A DNA stretch of 64,000 nucleotides from Micractinium sp. NFX-FRZ (GCA_029339195.1 JAPTJF010000189.1:1-64000); one strand, 5' to 3'; positions 15,844 to 27,954 are shown, counted from the stretch's first letter. Notes: a model not told the origin generated them from the letters alone. Translations and numbers: made by a program.

Positions 15844-18610
15844 TCAACGGCGGCGGGCACGCCCACGGCTGCTGCCCGCCTGCCTGCCTGCCTGCTCAGT
15901 TGGCGCCTCGTCAGTGCGGGCCCGCTTCCTGCCGCCGGCCCCGCCGCCCGCCCCCTCCGTCGCCAGTTCCTCGCCAGAACGTTGCCTGCTAGTAGTGCCC
16001 TCCTCCATCACCTCCGGCGGCTGGCCAGAGCGCGCCCTCCCGCTGCCTGCCCGCCTGCCAGCCGTGCTGCCTGCCCGGCCGCTGCCTGCCCGCCTGCCAG
16101 CCGTGCTGCCTGCCCGGCCGCTGCCTGCCCGCCCACTGCCTGCCCGGCCGCTGCCTGCCCGCCCACTGCCTGCCCGGCCGCTGCCTGCCCGCCCGCCCGC
16201 CCGCCCCTGGCCGCCGGCCTCCTGCTCAGCTGGAGGCACGTTGCCAGCGGGCGCCGCCGTCACACCAATACAGTGGAGCGTCTTCTGGGCCTTGCGGGAC
16301 AGGTCGATGCCGTATTGCCTGCACAGCCAAACAGCACAGGCCCGGCAGTTGGTGGCTGCCCTATGTCAGCAGGGCCCAGCAAAGGCGCTGCAGCCATCAG
16401 TGGCACCCAGCTCAGGCACCTGCGGCCATGTCGCTTACTTTGCCCGTCTGGTGAGGAAAGACTTGTCGTAGGCGTGGTAGCACACGGCGAGCTGCAGCCC
16501 GGCGGGGGGCGTTGGGACCAGGAATGGGGTGAGGCAATGAGGGGTACAGTAACTGTTCTTACTTGCGGGAAGAGCAGTTGAGGTGCTCGGGGACCCCAAA
16601 TTCAGGAGGTGCAGACGGTGGCAGTTGAGATTGCTGACCATCCGTTCGCATTGGGGCGTGAAGGGGATGCACAGGTTAGGGCCGGCCAGCTAGATCGGGC
16701 TACTGCCTAAGAAGAATGAAAGCAGCTGGGGACAGCCGCGGGCAGCCCAGCAAGCACGCAAGGCTGCCTGCAGCTACGGCTCACCATTGCCGACATGCTG
16801 GCGTCAATCAGGTGGCTCCTCAGAAAATCCTCGGTAACCAGGTTCTCAGCCTGGTTGCGCCGGTCTGCAGGCCACATTGCAGCACAGAAGGTCGTGGGCG
16901 TGAGTGTCGGTGCCAGGACCCGGACATTGCAGGAGGGCAGGAGACGGGGGGGCAGGAGCGCAGAAACGAGGGCAGAAGGGCTCTGCAGAGGGGCATGCGG
17001 GGCACATGCAGACGGGCACATGCAGACGGGCACATGCATGCAGGCGGGTTTCGTGGGCACGGGGCAGGTGATAGAGCGCACATTGTGGAGGGAAGGCAGG
17101 CGGACAGTTGAGAAGCAAGCATGCAGAAGGGAGGCCGGGAGGCTGGCTGGCCACCAGTGGGCAGGCAGCAGGGTTTGGCAAGCAGCAGGCAGAGAGCACG
17201 CCAGGAGGCAGGCAGGGCACAGGAGGTGAAGGCAGGGAGGCAGGGAGGCAGACACGCAAGCAACCAGGCTGGCTCTCACCCTCCGGGTCGCGCGTGCTGC
17301 GGCGGCCACGCTTCGCCGCCATGTCCAGCTCAGCCTGATCCCGCGCTGGCGCGCAGCAGCAGGGGCAGCAGGCCTCAAGGAGGGCGTCCTTGCGCTCTCC
17401 CGAGTCCACCACGCTCCGGATGACCATGGAGGGACCGGGGGCAGCGCCCTCTGTGGCTGCTGCGTGGGTGCTGGCGCTCGCGGCCGCCTGTGCGCCGCCG
17501 GGCTCTGCAGTGGCCACCTCAGCAGAGGGGGGCGGCGCAGCTGCCGCCGTGGGCCGGCCCTGCTGCTCTACCGTGCCCTGGCCCTCCACGCCACCCTCAC
17601 CGCCTGGCTTCTCTCCTCCTGCCACCTCCACTCCATCGGCCGCCTCGGCCACTGGAGCGACCAGGGCCAGCGGCTGGGGCAGGCATTGAGCAGGAGCCGA
17701 GCTGGAGGCGCCGGCGCCAGGCAGCGCCATGGGCGGCACGCCCATCTGCCCGCCACCCAGCGCTGCTGCTGGCTCCACCGCTGCGCCCCCCACAGCTGCA
17801 TCTGCCCCCTGACGCGCCGCCATGTCGGCCTGCGCTGCAGCCGCTGCCTGGGCCGCCGCTGCAGCCTCTGGCCCTGCATCCCTGAACAGCTGCAGCAGGT
17901 CTGCAACTGCGCCGGATGCGTGCATTCCCTGCCCCGCTGCCGCCCCTGCCGCCGCTGGCCCACACACCGCAGCCCCGGCAGCCGCCGCAGCGCTCATGCC
18001 CAGGGCTGGGCCGTGCCAGGCAGAGGCGCCGGGCTGCACAAAGGCAGGCCCTCCAGTGGGCAGCACAGCCCCAGCCACATCAGCGCCCGAGCCAACCGGG
18101 ACCCAGCGCGGAAACTCCCGGGGTGTGGCGGTGGTGGGCAGCAGCGGCGCATGCTGGCCCACCCCCGAGGCAGCGAACCCAACACTCGGCAGCGGCATGC
18201 TGGGCGCGCCCACACTGAGCAGATCAGGAGGCATGCTGGGTGCGCCCATTGTGGTCACCAGGCCGCCCAGAGAGGCAGGGGATGTAGCGCCGGCGGCCCA
18301 GTGCGGCGGAGTATGCTGAACAGCAGCCGGGGTGGACATGGGGACGTAGCGGTGCAACGGGGGAGAGAGGTGGAGGCAGCACTGCAGGGTGTGGGCGCAG
18401 GGTGGCAGCGTGGCCCAGGTGAGGTCCCTGTAGGAGCGGTGCCCATGACCCCTTGCCAGTGGCGTCGGCGATGGCTGTCAACATGCGTCACCAAGGTGTT
18501 CTGCAGTGCAAGCAGCTGCACGGCATCCATCGCTTGCCCTCGGCTCTCCCCCTCCCACAGTGGCAGCACAGGGCACCCACCTCATTGATGCTGATGCGCT
18601 CGATGCTCAT
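15844..18610 (-). CDS. Family paralogue B: diverged CxxC / PRNW module protein with AGSGR-repeat tail
   Basis: Five exons: 18610-18581, 18381-17280, 16864-16785, 16491-16439, 16318-15844; 579 residues. Exon 1 encodes only 'MSIERISINE'. The middle is Ala/Pro/Gly-rich and clearly paralogous to C ('FPRWVPVGSGADV' against 'LPGWVPVGSGADV'). The shared module is degenerate: 'ACCPCCCAPARDQAELDMAA', then 'DRRNQAENLVTEDFLRSHLI' where other members have PRNWPGN, then 'LAVCYHAYDKSFLTRRA'. The tail 'QYGIDLSRKAQK' resembles gene E 'GYDLKFPSQPKW'. It is followed by a minisatellite-encoded AGSGR stretch and a basic end with 'GRKRARTDEAP', a likely nuclear signal. The start is uncertain: the frame stays open upstream to about 19087, and an internal ATG at 18339 exists. 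Function unknown; nuclear role inferred. Confidence 0.7.
16030..16205. repeat. Coding minisatellite in paralogue B
   Basis: Tandem copies of about 15 and 36-45 bases built from 'gctgcctgcccgcc' and 'ggccgctgcctgcc' encode repeated AGSGR and STAGRR on the minus strand. Confidence 0.8.
16940..17265. repeat. Purine-rich simple repeats in paralogue B intron
   Basis: The intron between exons 2 and 3 contains three tandem copies of about 16 bases ('gcacatgcagacgg') near 17000 and many CAGG/GCAGGCAG iterations further on. No coding signal. Confidence 0.6.
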
Positions 18611-20053
18611 CTCCCGCCACGGTGCCCGCACAGTACTCCCCTGCATGCGGTGCTTTGGTGGGTGCTTAATCTCTTCTGCTGCACTGTGGGGCATGGGTAG
18701 GGACTCAGGAGGCACGTGCGCGATAGGTGATGAGGCAGGGCCTCGAGGGCTCGCGGGCGGCACTGGCGGGCAGCGCTGCGTGGTAGGGAGGAGTGTCGGC
18801 AGGGCAGGCTTCAGTGATCGAGCCCACCTGTGCGCCAGGAACCCCGAGCCCGGCCCAGCCTCGGTCTGCAGCGTGCCTAGCTGACAGCAGGGCTTCAGAA
18901 GGGCCACGGCCTGGAGCCGCTTGATCCTCGCGGGGTCGTCTTCGTCCTGCAGTCGGGACGGAAGGCGGCCACTGGGGATCCCGTGGGCCTCCAACGCTTT
19001 CAGATGTTTGAACACAGCGAGCCGCCGGCGGAGGCCGCCGTGCGGCTTTGCAGCGACATGCCCGCGTGATGGGGCGACACTAGCCACCCTACCTGCTTTT
19101 GCACAAGCTGATCAATGATTTCAGTGCACCAGCATAGAAAGAGCCCGCGCCCAGCGCAGAGCTCCCGCCACCTCAGCATGCCAGGCAGAGCGGCGGGACA
19201 GCCGTTGGCCAAGGCGGATACGAAACACTCCACCTTACTCACGTGTCACGGTCATTGTTTCCTGCACACCACCTCATGCCAACATGCTGTACTGTTATCC
19301 ATACCTTAAGCATACTCTTCCTTGGTTCTCAGCCTTCGGCCAGCCTGTCTGCCCGCCTCGCGGTGCGTGCTGCCTGTACGAAGGCACCGCCCGCCAGGTC
19401 ACTCGTGGATGTCAAACTCTGGCATGGCCCCCTGCTTAGGCGTACAAACTGTGTATCCATTGCACTGGAAACCCCATAGCGCCCCTCCTGAGCTTTCTAT
19501 TTTTGCACTCACACGTCCGCGCCCTCTGCCTTCCAGCCCTCGAGCGAGGGAGCCACCACACGCCTGCCGCCCGTCCTCTCACCAGCCTGCTGGCAGCACC
19601 GCTCATCCAAGTACTTTGAATTTGACAAAACAAGACCTTCTACACCTGTATTGAGTGTATCATAGCAGTCATCGACCAATGCTGCACTGTGGCCAGCCAC
19701 TGGCTCCGTGGTGCGGAGGGGAAGGCAAAGAGGCAGTGCAAAGGACATGCAGCACACGTGCGGCGACAAGAACAGCAGAAAGAGAAAGTGACACAGAAAC
19801 GAACGGAGATTGAAACACACCTGTAAAGCACATGCGGTGCTGCAAGTTCTAGTGCACAGGAATAGGCAGTGAATAGGCATGCAGCAGGTTGAAACTGCAG
19901 CTGCCCAAGGCGCTGGCAGCTCAGACCTACTAATGACTGCTTGCAGACACGACTGTGATGGCACGCACACTGCGGTGGGAGGAGTGCAGGAGGAGGATGC
20001 ACCCTGGGTTTGCTGCCAGCTCAACCCTCGGACGTCTCGTTACCGCAGCGGCG
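18611..20053. other. Intergenic between paralogues B and C
   Basis: This 1.44 kb stretch contains the presumed B leader, an open frame on the minus strand up to about 19087 that may be extra N-terminal coding sequence of B. It is followed by about 950 bases in which I see no gene. Composition is less GC-rich between 19240 and 19880. Confidence 0.4.
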
Positions 20054-22217
20054 TTAGCGCCGGCGGGTGCGCTTCCGGCTGCTGGGCCCTGCCTCGCTGT
20101 CAGAGTGCCCCCGGCTGGCTCCCTCTTGCCTGCCTGCCCCACCGCCAGAGCGCTCCTGCCTGCCGCCCGCCTGCTCGCCGTCAACCGGCCCGTCTGCCAG
20201 GGGGGCAGCCGGCTCGCCATCTCCCTGCCCGCCTGCCGCTGGCTGCGCCTGCTGGACGCCACCCTGCCACCAGTCCATTTCACTGCACGGCAACGTGACA
20301 AAAGGGCTACTTCAACTCAGCGGCAGCAACAGAAGCATACAGATAAATACCTTGGACAGCTCCTTGTCTGGCCTGTTCAACATGTGGTCTCACAGCACCA
20401 GGCAGCGCCCACCTCAGCTCGCGGCGGATCTTCCACACCGATACGCCATGGTATGGCCGGAGCCCCTACAGAGCAGCCAGGAGCAACTTTGGGCGCGTTG
20501 ATCGCAAGCTCAGTAACCACATGCGCTCCCTGGGCCACGCCCCGCCAGCGCCTGCCAGCATGCACCATTGTCGGCACATGACAACCCCCTGTGCACCACC
20601 ATCTAGTTAAAGGGCGGCTGGCCCAGGCCCAGCGGCCCCACAGCGTGCACCCGCTCTTCATGCTCACCCGCTGCGACATGCCGTACAGGTGGATGTGGAG
20701 GTACAGGAACTCCTCGGTGGGCTCGTTGCCGGGCCAGTTGCGCGGGTCTGGAGGGAGGTGGGTGCACACAGAGCGGGGCTTCGTGTGAAGTGGTGCGCAA
20801 GTGGGCAGTGCACTGACTGGTGCGTGGGTGGGCTGCTTGCACCTCCATGCCACAGCCTGCCAATTTCCATGGCTCGTCAGCATGTCTTGACGACACCGCA
20901 TGTAGCCCAGTGCGCCACTCACCATCGTCATCCTGGAGGCTGTGACGGCCCCCATTGACAGACTCGGCGTGCAGGTGGTCCAGTGCCTCCTGCGGCAGCA
21001 CCTCCTGCCAGCAGGCGCGGCAGTAGCGGGCAAACGTGCGTCTCTTGCCCTTGTACCGCCGCCACACCGTCTCCAGCCCTGCCGCCGCGCCCTCCTCGCC
21101 AGCCATGCCCCCTGCTGCAGTCGCTGCCGCCGCCGCCGCAGCTGCAACTGCTGCCTCCCCTTCTAGCGCTCCCTCCTCCAGCTGCTCCCCCCCCTCATCT
21201 GCCGCTGCCGGCGCTGCCGCCTGCGGTACACCCTCCTCCATGCCTGCCTCCTCTTCACCAGCTGCACCCTCTCCAATCTCCATCCCACCAACCGCCTCGG
21301 CTGCTGGTGCGGCCAGGGACAGCGGCTGGGGCAGGAATTGAGCAGGAGCCGAGCTGGAGGCGCCGGCGCCAGGCAGCGGCATGGGTGGCATGCCCAGCTG
21401 CCCCCCACCCAGCGCTGCAGCTGGCCCCACCGCTGCGTCCCCCACAGCGGCATCTGCACCCTGAAGCGCCGCCATGTCGGCCTGCGCTGCAGCCGCTGCA
21501 GCCGCCGCCGCTGCCACCGCCGCCTCTGCATCTGCATCTGTCAGCTGCAGCAGCTGCTCCTGCAACAGGTCTGCTGCTGCGCCGGGTGCCTCCATCCCCT
21601 GCCTCCCTGCCGCCGCTGCCACCCCAGCAGGGCCTGCTGTCCCTGCCGCTGCTTTGGCAAATGGCGCAGCCCCGGCAGCCGCTGCAGCGCTGGTACCATC
21701 GGCGGCTGCAATCCCGCTGCCTAGCGAGGCAGGCGGGGTGGGCTGTGCAATGGGCGCCCCGCCAGTGGGCGGCACAACCCCAGGCACATCAGCGCCTGAG
21801 CCCACTGGAACCCAGCCAGGAAGCTCCCAGGTTGTGGTGGTGGTGGGCAGCGGTGGCACAAGCATGCCCACCCCGCCTGCAACAGGCTGGCTCAGCAGAG
21901 GCATGCCGGGCGCGCCCACCGCAGCCGAGCGCATGGCGATGGCAGCAGAAGGTGTCGTGCTGGCGCCGGTGAGCAGCTGGGCGGTGAAGCCATGGTGCGG
22001 GGATGACGCGTGCGCGCTAAATTCCGGGCGCGGGCGCTGGAGGCCACTCTGCAGCATGCAGGGGCGCAGCCAGCGAGGCGGCACGGCCACCACGCCGCAG
22101 TCAAATTACCAATTGGCCAACCTTGCCAGAAGAAAATTTGGCAGCAGAGCGGTGCGACACGGAAGCGGCGGCAGCACTTACCGCGCTAGCGCTAGCGCTG
22201 CCGTGGGCGCCGTCCAT
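20054..22217 (-). CDS. Family paralogue C: CxxC / PRNWPGN module protein
   Basis: Five exons: 22217-22182, 22048-20923, 20747-20668, 20372-20311, 20282-20054; 510 residues in frame. Exon 1 encodes 'MDGAHGSASASA'. The long exon is Ala/Gly/Pro/Gln-rich and shares whole blocks with B. The module is well kept: 'RRYKGKRRTFARYCRACWQE' followed by 'VLPQEALDHLHAESVNGGRH', then 'DPRNWPGNEPTEEFLYLHIH' and 'LYGMSQR'. The third Cys seen in A, D and F is Ser here. The next exon, 'GIYLYASVAAAEL', matches the LYHGV exon. The tail exon ends 'SSRKRTRRR', like B. The donor after exon 4 is weak (AA|GTAGCC) but keeps the family phase. Likely nuclear; function unknown. Confidence 0.72.
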
Positions 22218-24057
22218 GCTCAAAGGACGGCAGGGTGTGACGCGGTGACGGTGCGGTGGATTTGCAGGCCCGCAGACTGCCTGCAGCATTGTGGAGCGTT
22301 TGCCAGAGGGACAGTGGGGTGGAGGGTCAGAAACAGTTCCGCGCGGGCTCTGGTTGTGGTCGTGATGCGCGTTGCGTTGACTCATGGGCGCGTGCCGAGC
22401 GGGGCGCAGCCTGCAAGTGGTGGCATCAGCCAAAGCTTGCCCCTTTGACAAGTTCAGCGCCGGGTTCAAGGACTTCTACAGGCAGGAGGGCAGGCTCAAT
22501 TCATGTTTGATCTCACTGCAAGACATCCGCCGGGCGGAGCTGCGGGCGCACGCGCCCGCCCCTTGCCGCCGCTGCGGCTGACCGCCCGTGCTAAGCGCTC
22601 CACGAGGCGCGCATCAGGCACCCTCCTTCGCCCATTTCTCACTTTTGTGCCTCCAGCAGCGCCTTTCGGCTCAAGATGCCCCGTTCCAGACAGCGCTCGA
22701 GTTCTATCAGTTTCTATTGTCTGATAATCGGCAGATGGCTGTGTGCCTGCAACCAGAAGCAGGAGAGTAGTGGTTTGCGATCACATTTAACACCGTTACA
22801 AGGTCGGTCGCTGCCTTAGGGCGCGCCATGCGGCAGCGCAAAAAATGCTCGTCACTCACCCGCGCCATAGGAGGTTGCAGTCTACAGAAAGGCGGTTTAT
22901 CCATACACGGCGTTGGGTTAGGTAGGGATGCCCGACAAGGCGGCATGATGAGCGACATGGCCTGCTGGGCATGCTGAGCTCGTTCGCCGACGACTGCATG
23001 TCTTTACCTGGTGTGTCTTCAAGGCTTCTTATAACTTGGTATCTGTGCGTCTCACACTTCAGGCAAATGTTTCAGCTCAGGCAACTTGGTTTGATTATCC
23101 GTCTATCCTCCAAAAGCCAATGGATGTTATCCTCCTGTCTTTGGGTCAGCTTCCGTCGCTTGCTCATGACATGCACTTGGCGCCCGGGCGGTGCTTTATG
23201 TGTGCGCTGCTGGCAATGCCCGCCTCCAGTACTCCTCAGTCCCTAGTCACTGTGGAAGCCAGCCGAAGTAAATGCTGCCAGGAACTGAGCGCCTTGGCTT
23301 GCGCTGGAGCGCCTGCCCACTAGCATGCCATGCGGACGACGGTGGGCGCTGTCGGCGCCATCCCTTCCAAACTAGCAACGATGAGGTGTGGTGGCGATCA
23401 GGCTCACATCACGTCATTGCGTTAGTCTCATTACATTATCAGGTAGAAGCTATATAGAGAGCGCCAGCTTTTCCAAGTGGCTGGCAGCGACGTCACAACT
23501 CGTCGCGTCGTGGCCGGTAGGGGATGAGCTGGGAAAGGCGAGCAACAGTTCGAATGAAAGACTACTTAAAATGCACGCAGGTGCCTCACAGGCAGTCACA
23601 CACCCACAATACAACGGCCACAAGTACAGCAGCAATGCAGTGAAGGAAATTGAAGCACACGGCAGCACGTCATTTCAGTGCTGCACCTGGGAATCATGCA
23701 AAATCAAGTGCAGGTGACGGCGCGCATACTACACGCTGGTCTTCTCATGCCAGTGACGCTGGCAGGCCGGGCTCCACTTGGTCGCTGCCCTCCCCCTAGA
23801 GTACGAGGCGTGGGCACCTTTCGGGAAGGGCAGCAGCCAGGAGTCTTGTGGCACGTGGGACGAGCGGCCACATGTGCCTTGTCAACAGCCCATCTGGGGA
23901 GTTGACAACGACCTCTCACTGGCCGGCTTGTTCGGTTGCCTTCCTGCGAGGCCACACGTTTGGCAAGTCGAGTCAAGCAGAACGCCAACTCAGGGAGGCA
24001 GCCTGATCAGACGACCATGGCAAGGTACGCCTCTACTAGGAGTATGAGTGCAGCTTC
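22218..24057. other. Intergenic between paralogues C and D
   Basis: This 1.84 kb stretch has no recognisable gene. On the minus strand 23896-23704 is open and could be a tail exon of D (see findings). A minus-strand TGTAA near 23431 could end such a transcript. Composition around 22980-23700 is noticeably less GC-rich than the genes. Confidence 0.4.
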
Positions 24058-26303
24058 TCACCGCTTGCGGCAGCCAGTGCTGGGGGTGACGCAGTGCTGG
24101 AAGAAGATCGCCTGCAGCAAAGGAGGGAGGCACAGTGTGGGCAGGGTAAGGCTCCACCCCAGCCTTACCCCAAAGCGAAGCAAACGGGACACCAAAGGGT
24201 GCGCCGCCGGGGAAGTGAGCATGGCCTGGCCACACACACAAACCTCACAACGACACCACGTTGTGACATGCACGATGGCCTGCCAAGCATGCCAACGTGC
24301 CACAGCCGCCCACTCACCCGCAGGGACATGCCGTACACCACTGTGTGGAGGTGCAGGAACTCCTCGGTGGGCTGGTTGCCCGCCCAGTTGCGCGGGTCTG
24401 CAGGGTGGGCCAACCATGGGCATGCGTGTGAGTGTGCACAGGGGCGCAGGCGGGCAGTACACATGGGCAGTGCCGATACATGATGTGCTTGCACGCAACG
24501 CTTGCATCTCTCAAAACTGCCCGGCCAAGCAGAGCCAGCTGGCTGCCTGGAGCAGCGGCAGCCCCTGCAAGCCACCAGTCCTTCTGGACCATAACATGAT
24601 GCCCCTCCACGCGCGTGCTGCCCACCCTGCATGTTCCTGTGGTTGTAGCGCCCGCCTTTGGCGCACTTCTCCTCCAGGTAGTTGAAGTCCGCCTGTGACG
24701 GCACTGGCTGGCCGCATCGGCAGACGAGGCGGCAATCCCGTGTCTCGCCCTTGTACTGCCGCTGCACCAGCGCCGCCTCTGCGACCCCGCCTGCATCACC
24801 CGCCATGCCGTCCGCTTCCATCGGCTCAACCTCCTCTGCCGCTGCCGCCCCCATCACCTCTGCCCCCACCGCCTCCTCCGCTGCCGCCCCCACCACCTCC
24901 TCCTCCCCACCCTCCTCCTCCGCCTCGTCCTCCTCTTCCTCAGCTGCCGCCTCCTCCTCCTCCTCCTCCTCAGCTGCTGCCTCCTCCTCCTCCTCCGCCT
25001 CCTCAGCTGCTGCCGCCGCCGCCTCCTCCTCCGCCTCCTCAGCTGCTGCCGCCGCCGCCTCCTCCTCGGCCTCCTCCTCTATCTCTGCCTCCTCCTCACC
25101 TGGTGCATGTGGCTCCTCACCTGCTGCCGCCCCCATGCCTATTTGCACCGCTGCCGCATCCTCCGCGGCCTCAAAATCCCCCCCTGCTGCCGCCGCTGCC
25201 GCCGACGCCACGCCAGAAGCACCCAGCAGCGCTGCGCTACCCAGCGCAGTGGTGTGCCTGTCAAACTCGTCAACCAGCCAGGGCTGCGGCGGCACAGGCT
25301 TGCAGACGTCAAAGCACGGGATGGGCGCACGGGCAGCGCGCGTGGAGGTGGTGGGCGGCATGTCCATGCACTCGACCTGCCCACCAAACTGAGGCGGGCT
25401 GGGGGAGTGCAGGAAGTGGGTGCGGGGCTTGGGGGGCCCATGCAAAGGGTTTGTGTGAAGGGGGGAGGGTGTGGGGAAGGGGTGTGTGCTGGCGGTGGAG
25501 GACGAGTGGGTGGGTTGTGTGCGAGGAGGTGGGGTCCGGTACGAGGGTGCTTGGTCGTGGCGAGCTGCTGCAAGGATGTCCCGCGCCTCGTGTGTCAACG
25601 GAAAATCGTCAAAAGGGAGCAGTTTGTCCTGCAGCATCGTGATGGGCCTGGGGTCAGTGGGCCAGTGGGCAGCAGGTGGGGGTGGGTGGTGCAGGCGCCG
25701 AGTGGCAGGGGGGCAGGGCGGCAGTGAGGGCGGGGGGAGCAGACGGCAGTGGGGGGCCAGGTGGGCAGGGGGGAGCAGATGGCGGTGGGCCAGGGGGCAG
25801 GTGGCAGCGACTTGGTGGGGATTCAGTGAGCAAAAGCTTAAGAAAGAGCATTGAAGGAGAACACAGCGGGGCGATGGGCTGGGGAATTGGAGACAGCAGT
25901 GTAGCTGTGGGCCAACACGGGTTGGGGCAGCACCGAGGTGGTGGGCCAAGCGAGTTGGTGCGTTGATTAGCAGGGGACGCAGCTGCTTGATGGGACAGCG
26001 GCTCAGAAGCAGTGGTGGGGAGAGATATCAGGTGACGGAGTGCGTGGCGAGACAATGGCAGGAGGGTGGTGCAAGGTGGTGCAAGTGCCAGGGGGCGGGA
26101 TGCGCGAGTGCCAAGAGAGCACAGGGGGCTGTCTCGTGCAGCGGCCAGTGACAGGTTGCAGGAACAATGCCCGCGGGCATAGCAGTCGCATGCTTGCATC
26201 CCAGCCAGCCACTCCTACGATGAATTTGACGGCACCGCCCCGCCACACTCACCTCGCCGCATGCATGATCGACGTTGTAGACGTCCTGCGAGAGGTAGGA
26301 CAT
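24058..26303 (-). CDS. Family paralogue D: CxxC / PRNWAGN module protein with acidic tract
   Basis: Exons: 26303-26253, 25628-24626, 24397-24318, 24111-24058; 395 residues if the TGA at 24060-24058 is used. Exon 1 encodes 'MSYLSQDVYNVDHACGE', matching in position and phase the first exons of B, C and E. The long exon begins 'DKLLPFDDFPLTHEARDIL', then Pro/Ser/Thr-rich sequence, then a Glu/Ala tract of roughly 90 residues. The module follows: 'RQYKGETRDCRLVCRCGQPV', 'EEKCAKGGRYNHRNMQ', 'DPRNWAGNQPTEEFLHLHTV' with 'VYGMSLR', and 'AIFFQHCVTPSTGCRKR'. As in A, the terminal TGA overlaps a consensus donor (CG|GTGAGA), so a further tail exon is possible. Function unknown; the acidic tract is the kind seen in chromatin or activator proteins. 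Confidence 0.72.
24880..25100. repeat. CCT/GCC trinucleotide tract encoding Glu/Ala in paralogue D
   Basis: A long run of 'cctcctcct' mixed with 'gctgccgcc', including a near-perfect 42-base duplication around 25000-25060, encodes EEEAAAAAAEEAE units on the minus strand. Confidence 0.8.
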
Positions 26304-27539
26304 GGCGGCCGTAGGGTTGGTGGGTGGCGCTGGTGGGGCGGCTCCTTAAGACGCCTTCTCTCCTGCAGGTTCAAGGGTTGTTGGGGAGCGAAGACCGAGT
26401 TCTGTGAGGGGGAGTGCAGCGCCGTGCATGGTGGCGGCGGCTGGCGCTTGTGGCAGGCGTGGGGGCGCCGTTGCGTTGCGTACAAAGGAGTCGTGGTAGA
26501 GCAGGGCACACAGGGCAGCGCAGCCGGGGGGGCACCTCTGGACCCTCACACACGCCTCTAAAGCTCTCGGCAGCACGAGGCCAAGGCCGGTAGAGGAGGT
26601 TATAAATGCAAAGGCGGCATGCAAACCTACTTCCTTGTGCCAGCCTGCCGGGCCCCTGCCCCACGCCGGCGGCCGGTGCACCAGTGACCGATCCAGGACG
26701 CGCCCACCCCTCCGCTTGCTCAGTCGCAGTCATCAAACCTGCCTGGAAATGACCGACTGCTCGGGCTACCCGGCGGCGAGGGACTCGAACGCCTTGGCTC
26801 GAGGGTTGGTCGTGCCCCCTGCAAGCGGCAGTCGGGGCGGCGCATATCTGTCAGTAGTAACGCAAATTCAGCTTCAGAGGGCCGCCAGGCCGTCACCGTC
26901 GGCCATCAGCGGGGCGACATGCGGCAGAGCAAAGGAAGCGGTATTCGGCCCTCTCACCTGCTTTAAAAGCGGAAGAACGATTTCACACAAGCTGGAGAAG
27001 CATTGATCGAGGCAGAGAGGCGTGCCAAGCTCGCTAGAAGGCTCTGGCGCGCTGACCTGGCACCGCCGCTGCCCGTCCAGCGACGTGCGTCCATTCAAGC
27101 CCCAATGGCTGACAACCTCAGGTTGATGTTTTCATGCTGTCTTGTTGGTAAGTCATGGTGCTGCTTCCGCGCTCCAGCTGCCGCATTCAGCAGCGCGGTG
27201 TTGACGCACAGTACACCCGCCCGCCTGCCGCCCGCCCGTTGCCCGCCTGCCCACGCACTCGCCGCCAGCACACCCGCCTACTCTCTGCACGCAAGGCCAC
27301 TAGCACCGGTGCCTTGTAACTTACCTCCTCAATGATCCACGTCAAACACCTGGTCACTTGGGCGAGCCAACATCCACCCACACGTTTCATGCATAGTGCC
27401 GCACTACTGTCCGGCGACGAATACGAGCGCCACGAGGCCATGCTGTTCTTTCGTGACGTAGCCTGTCAGGGCCATGACCCGCAGCAGCGCTGTATGCAAA
27501 AGTTATCCCTTCCCATCAAAACCGCTTGCTTCATCAAAC

Positions 27540-27800
27540 TGCTTTAAAAAGTACTGGAAATTTTTCGGCTTTAGAACTTGTTTGATATTAATTGGCCAAA
27601 TTAGATTTAGAGTGAAAAGCTTTGTCGGACAATAAACCATTCGCTGTTTTTCAAAAGGCTCCTAAATCAAATCGTAACTCTTCGACCCCATCAAGGCAGA
27701 CAAGTTACTGGTAAATTGAAAGCCTGTGCAATATTGTTTCAATTGTGTTCGTTCAGGTGCGCTTAACATGCAGCGCGCTGACGAGTGATGTTGTTGATGA
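27540..27800. other. AT-rich island
   Basis: About 260 bases rich in A and T ('aaatttttcggctttagaac' and similar) sit in otherwise GC-rich DNA, with no long open frame. Confidence 0.65.
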
Positions 27801-27954
27801 GACGGCATTCATCATGTTTAGTAGGCTGCTGGTGTTCAGGAAGATGAGGCAAGGGAGGCAATATTCAACCCAAGCAAGTCTCACATCTGAAACAGAACTG
27901 AGAGGACGAGCGGCTGAAGGCTCCCACCACGCGTCCCAGGATTCTAAATGCTTG

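Noticed and set aside
26760..26800. tRNA-like T-loop (GTTCGAGTCC on the minus strand)
   Set aside because: The flanking 5-base stem does not pair and no anticodon or acceptor stem can be drawn; chance match.
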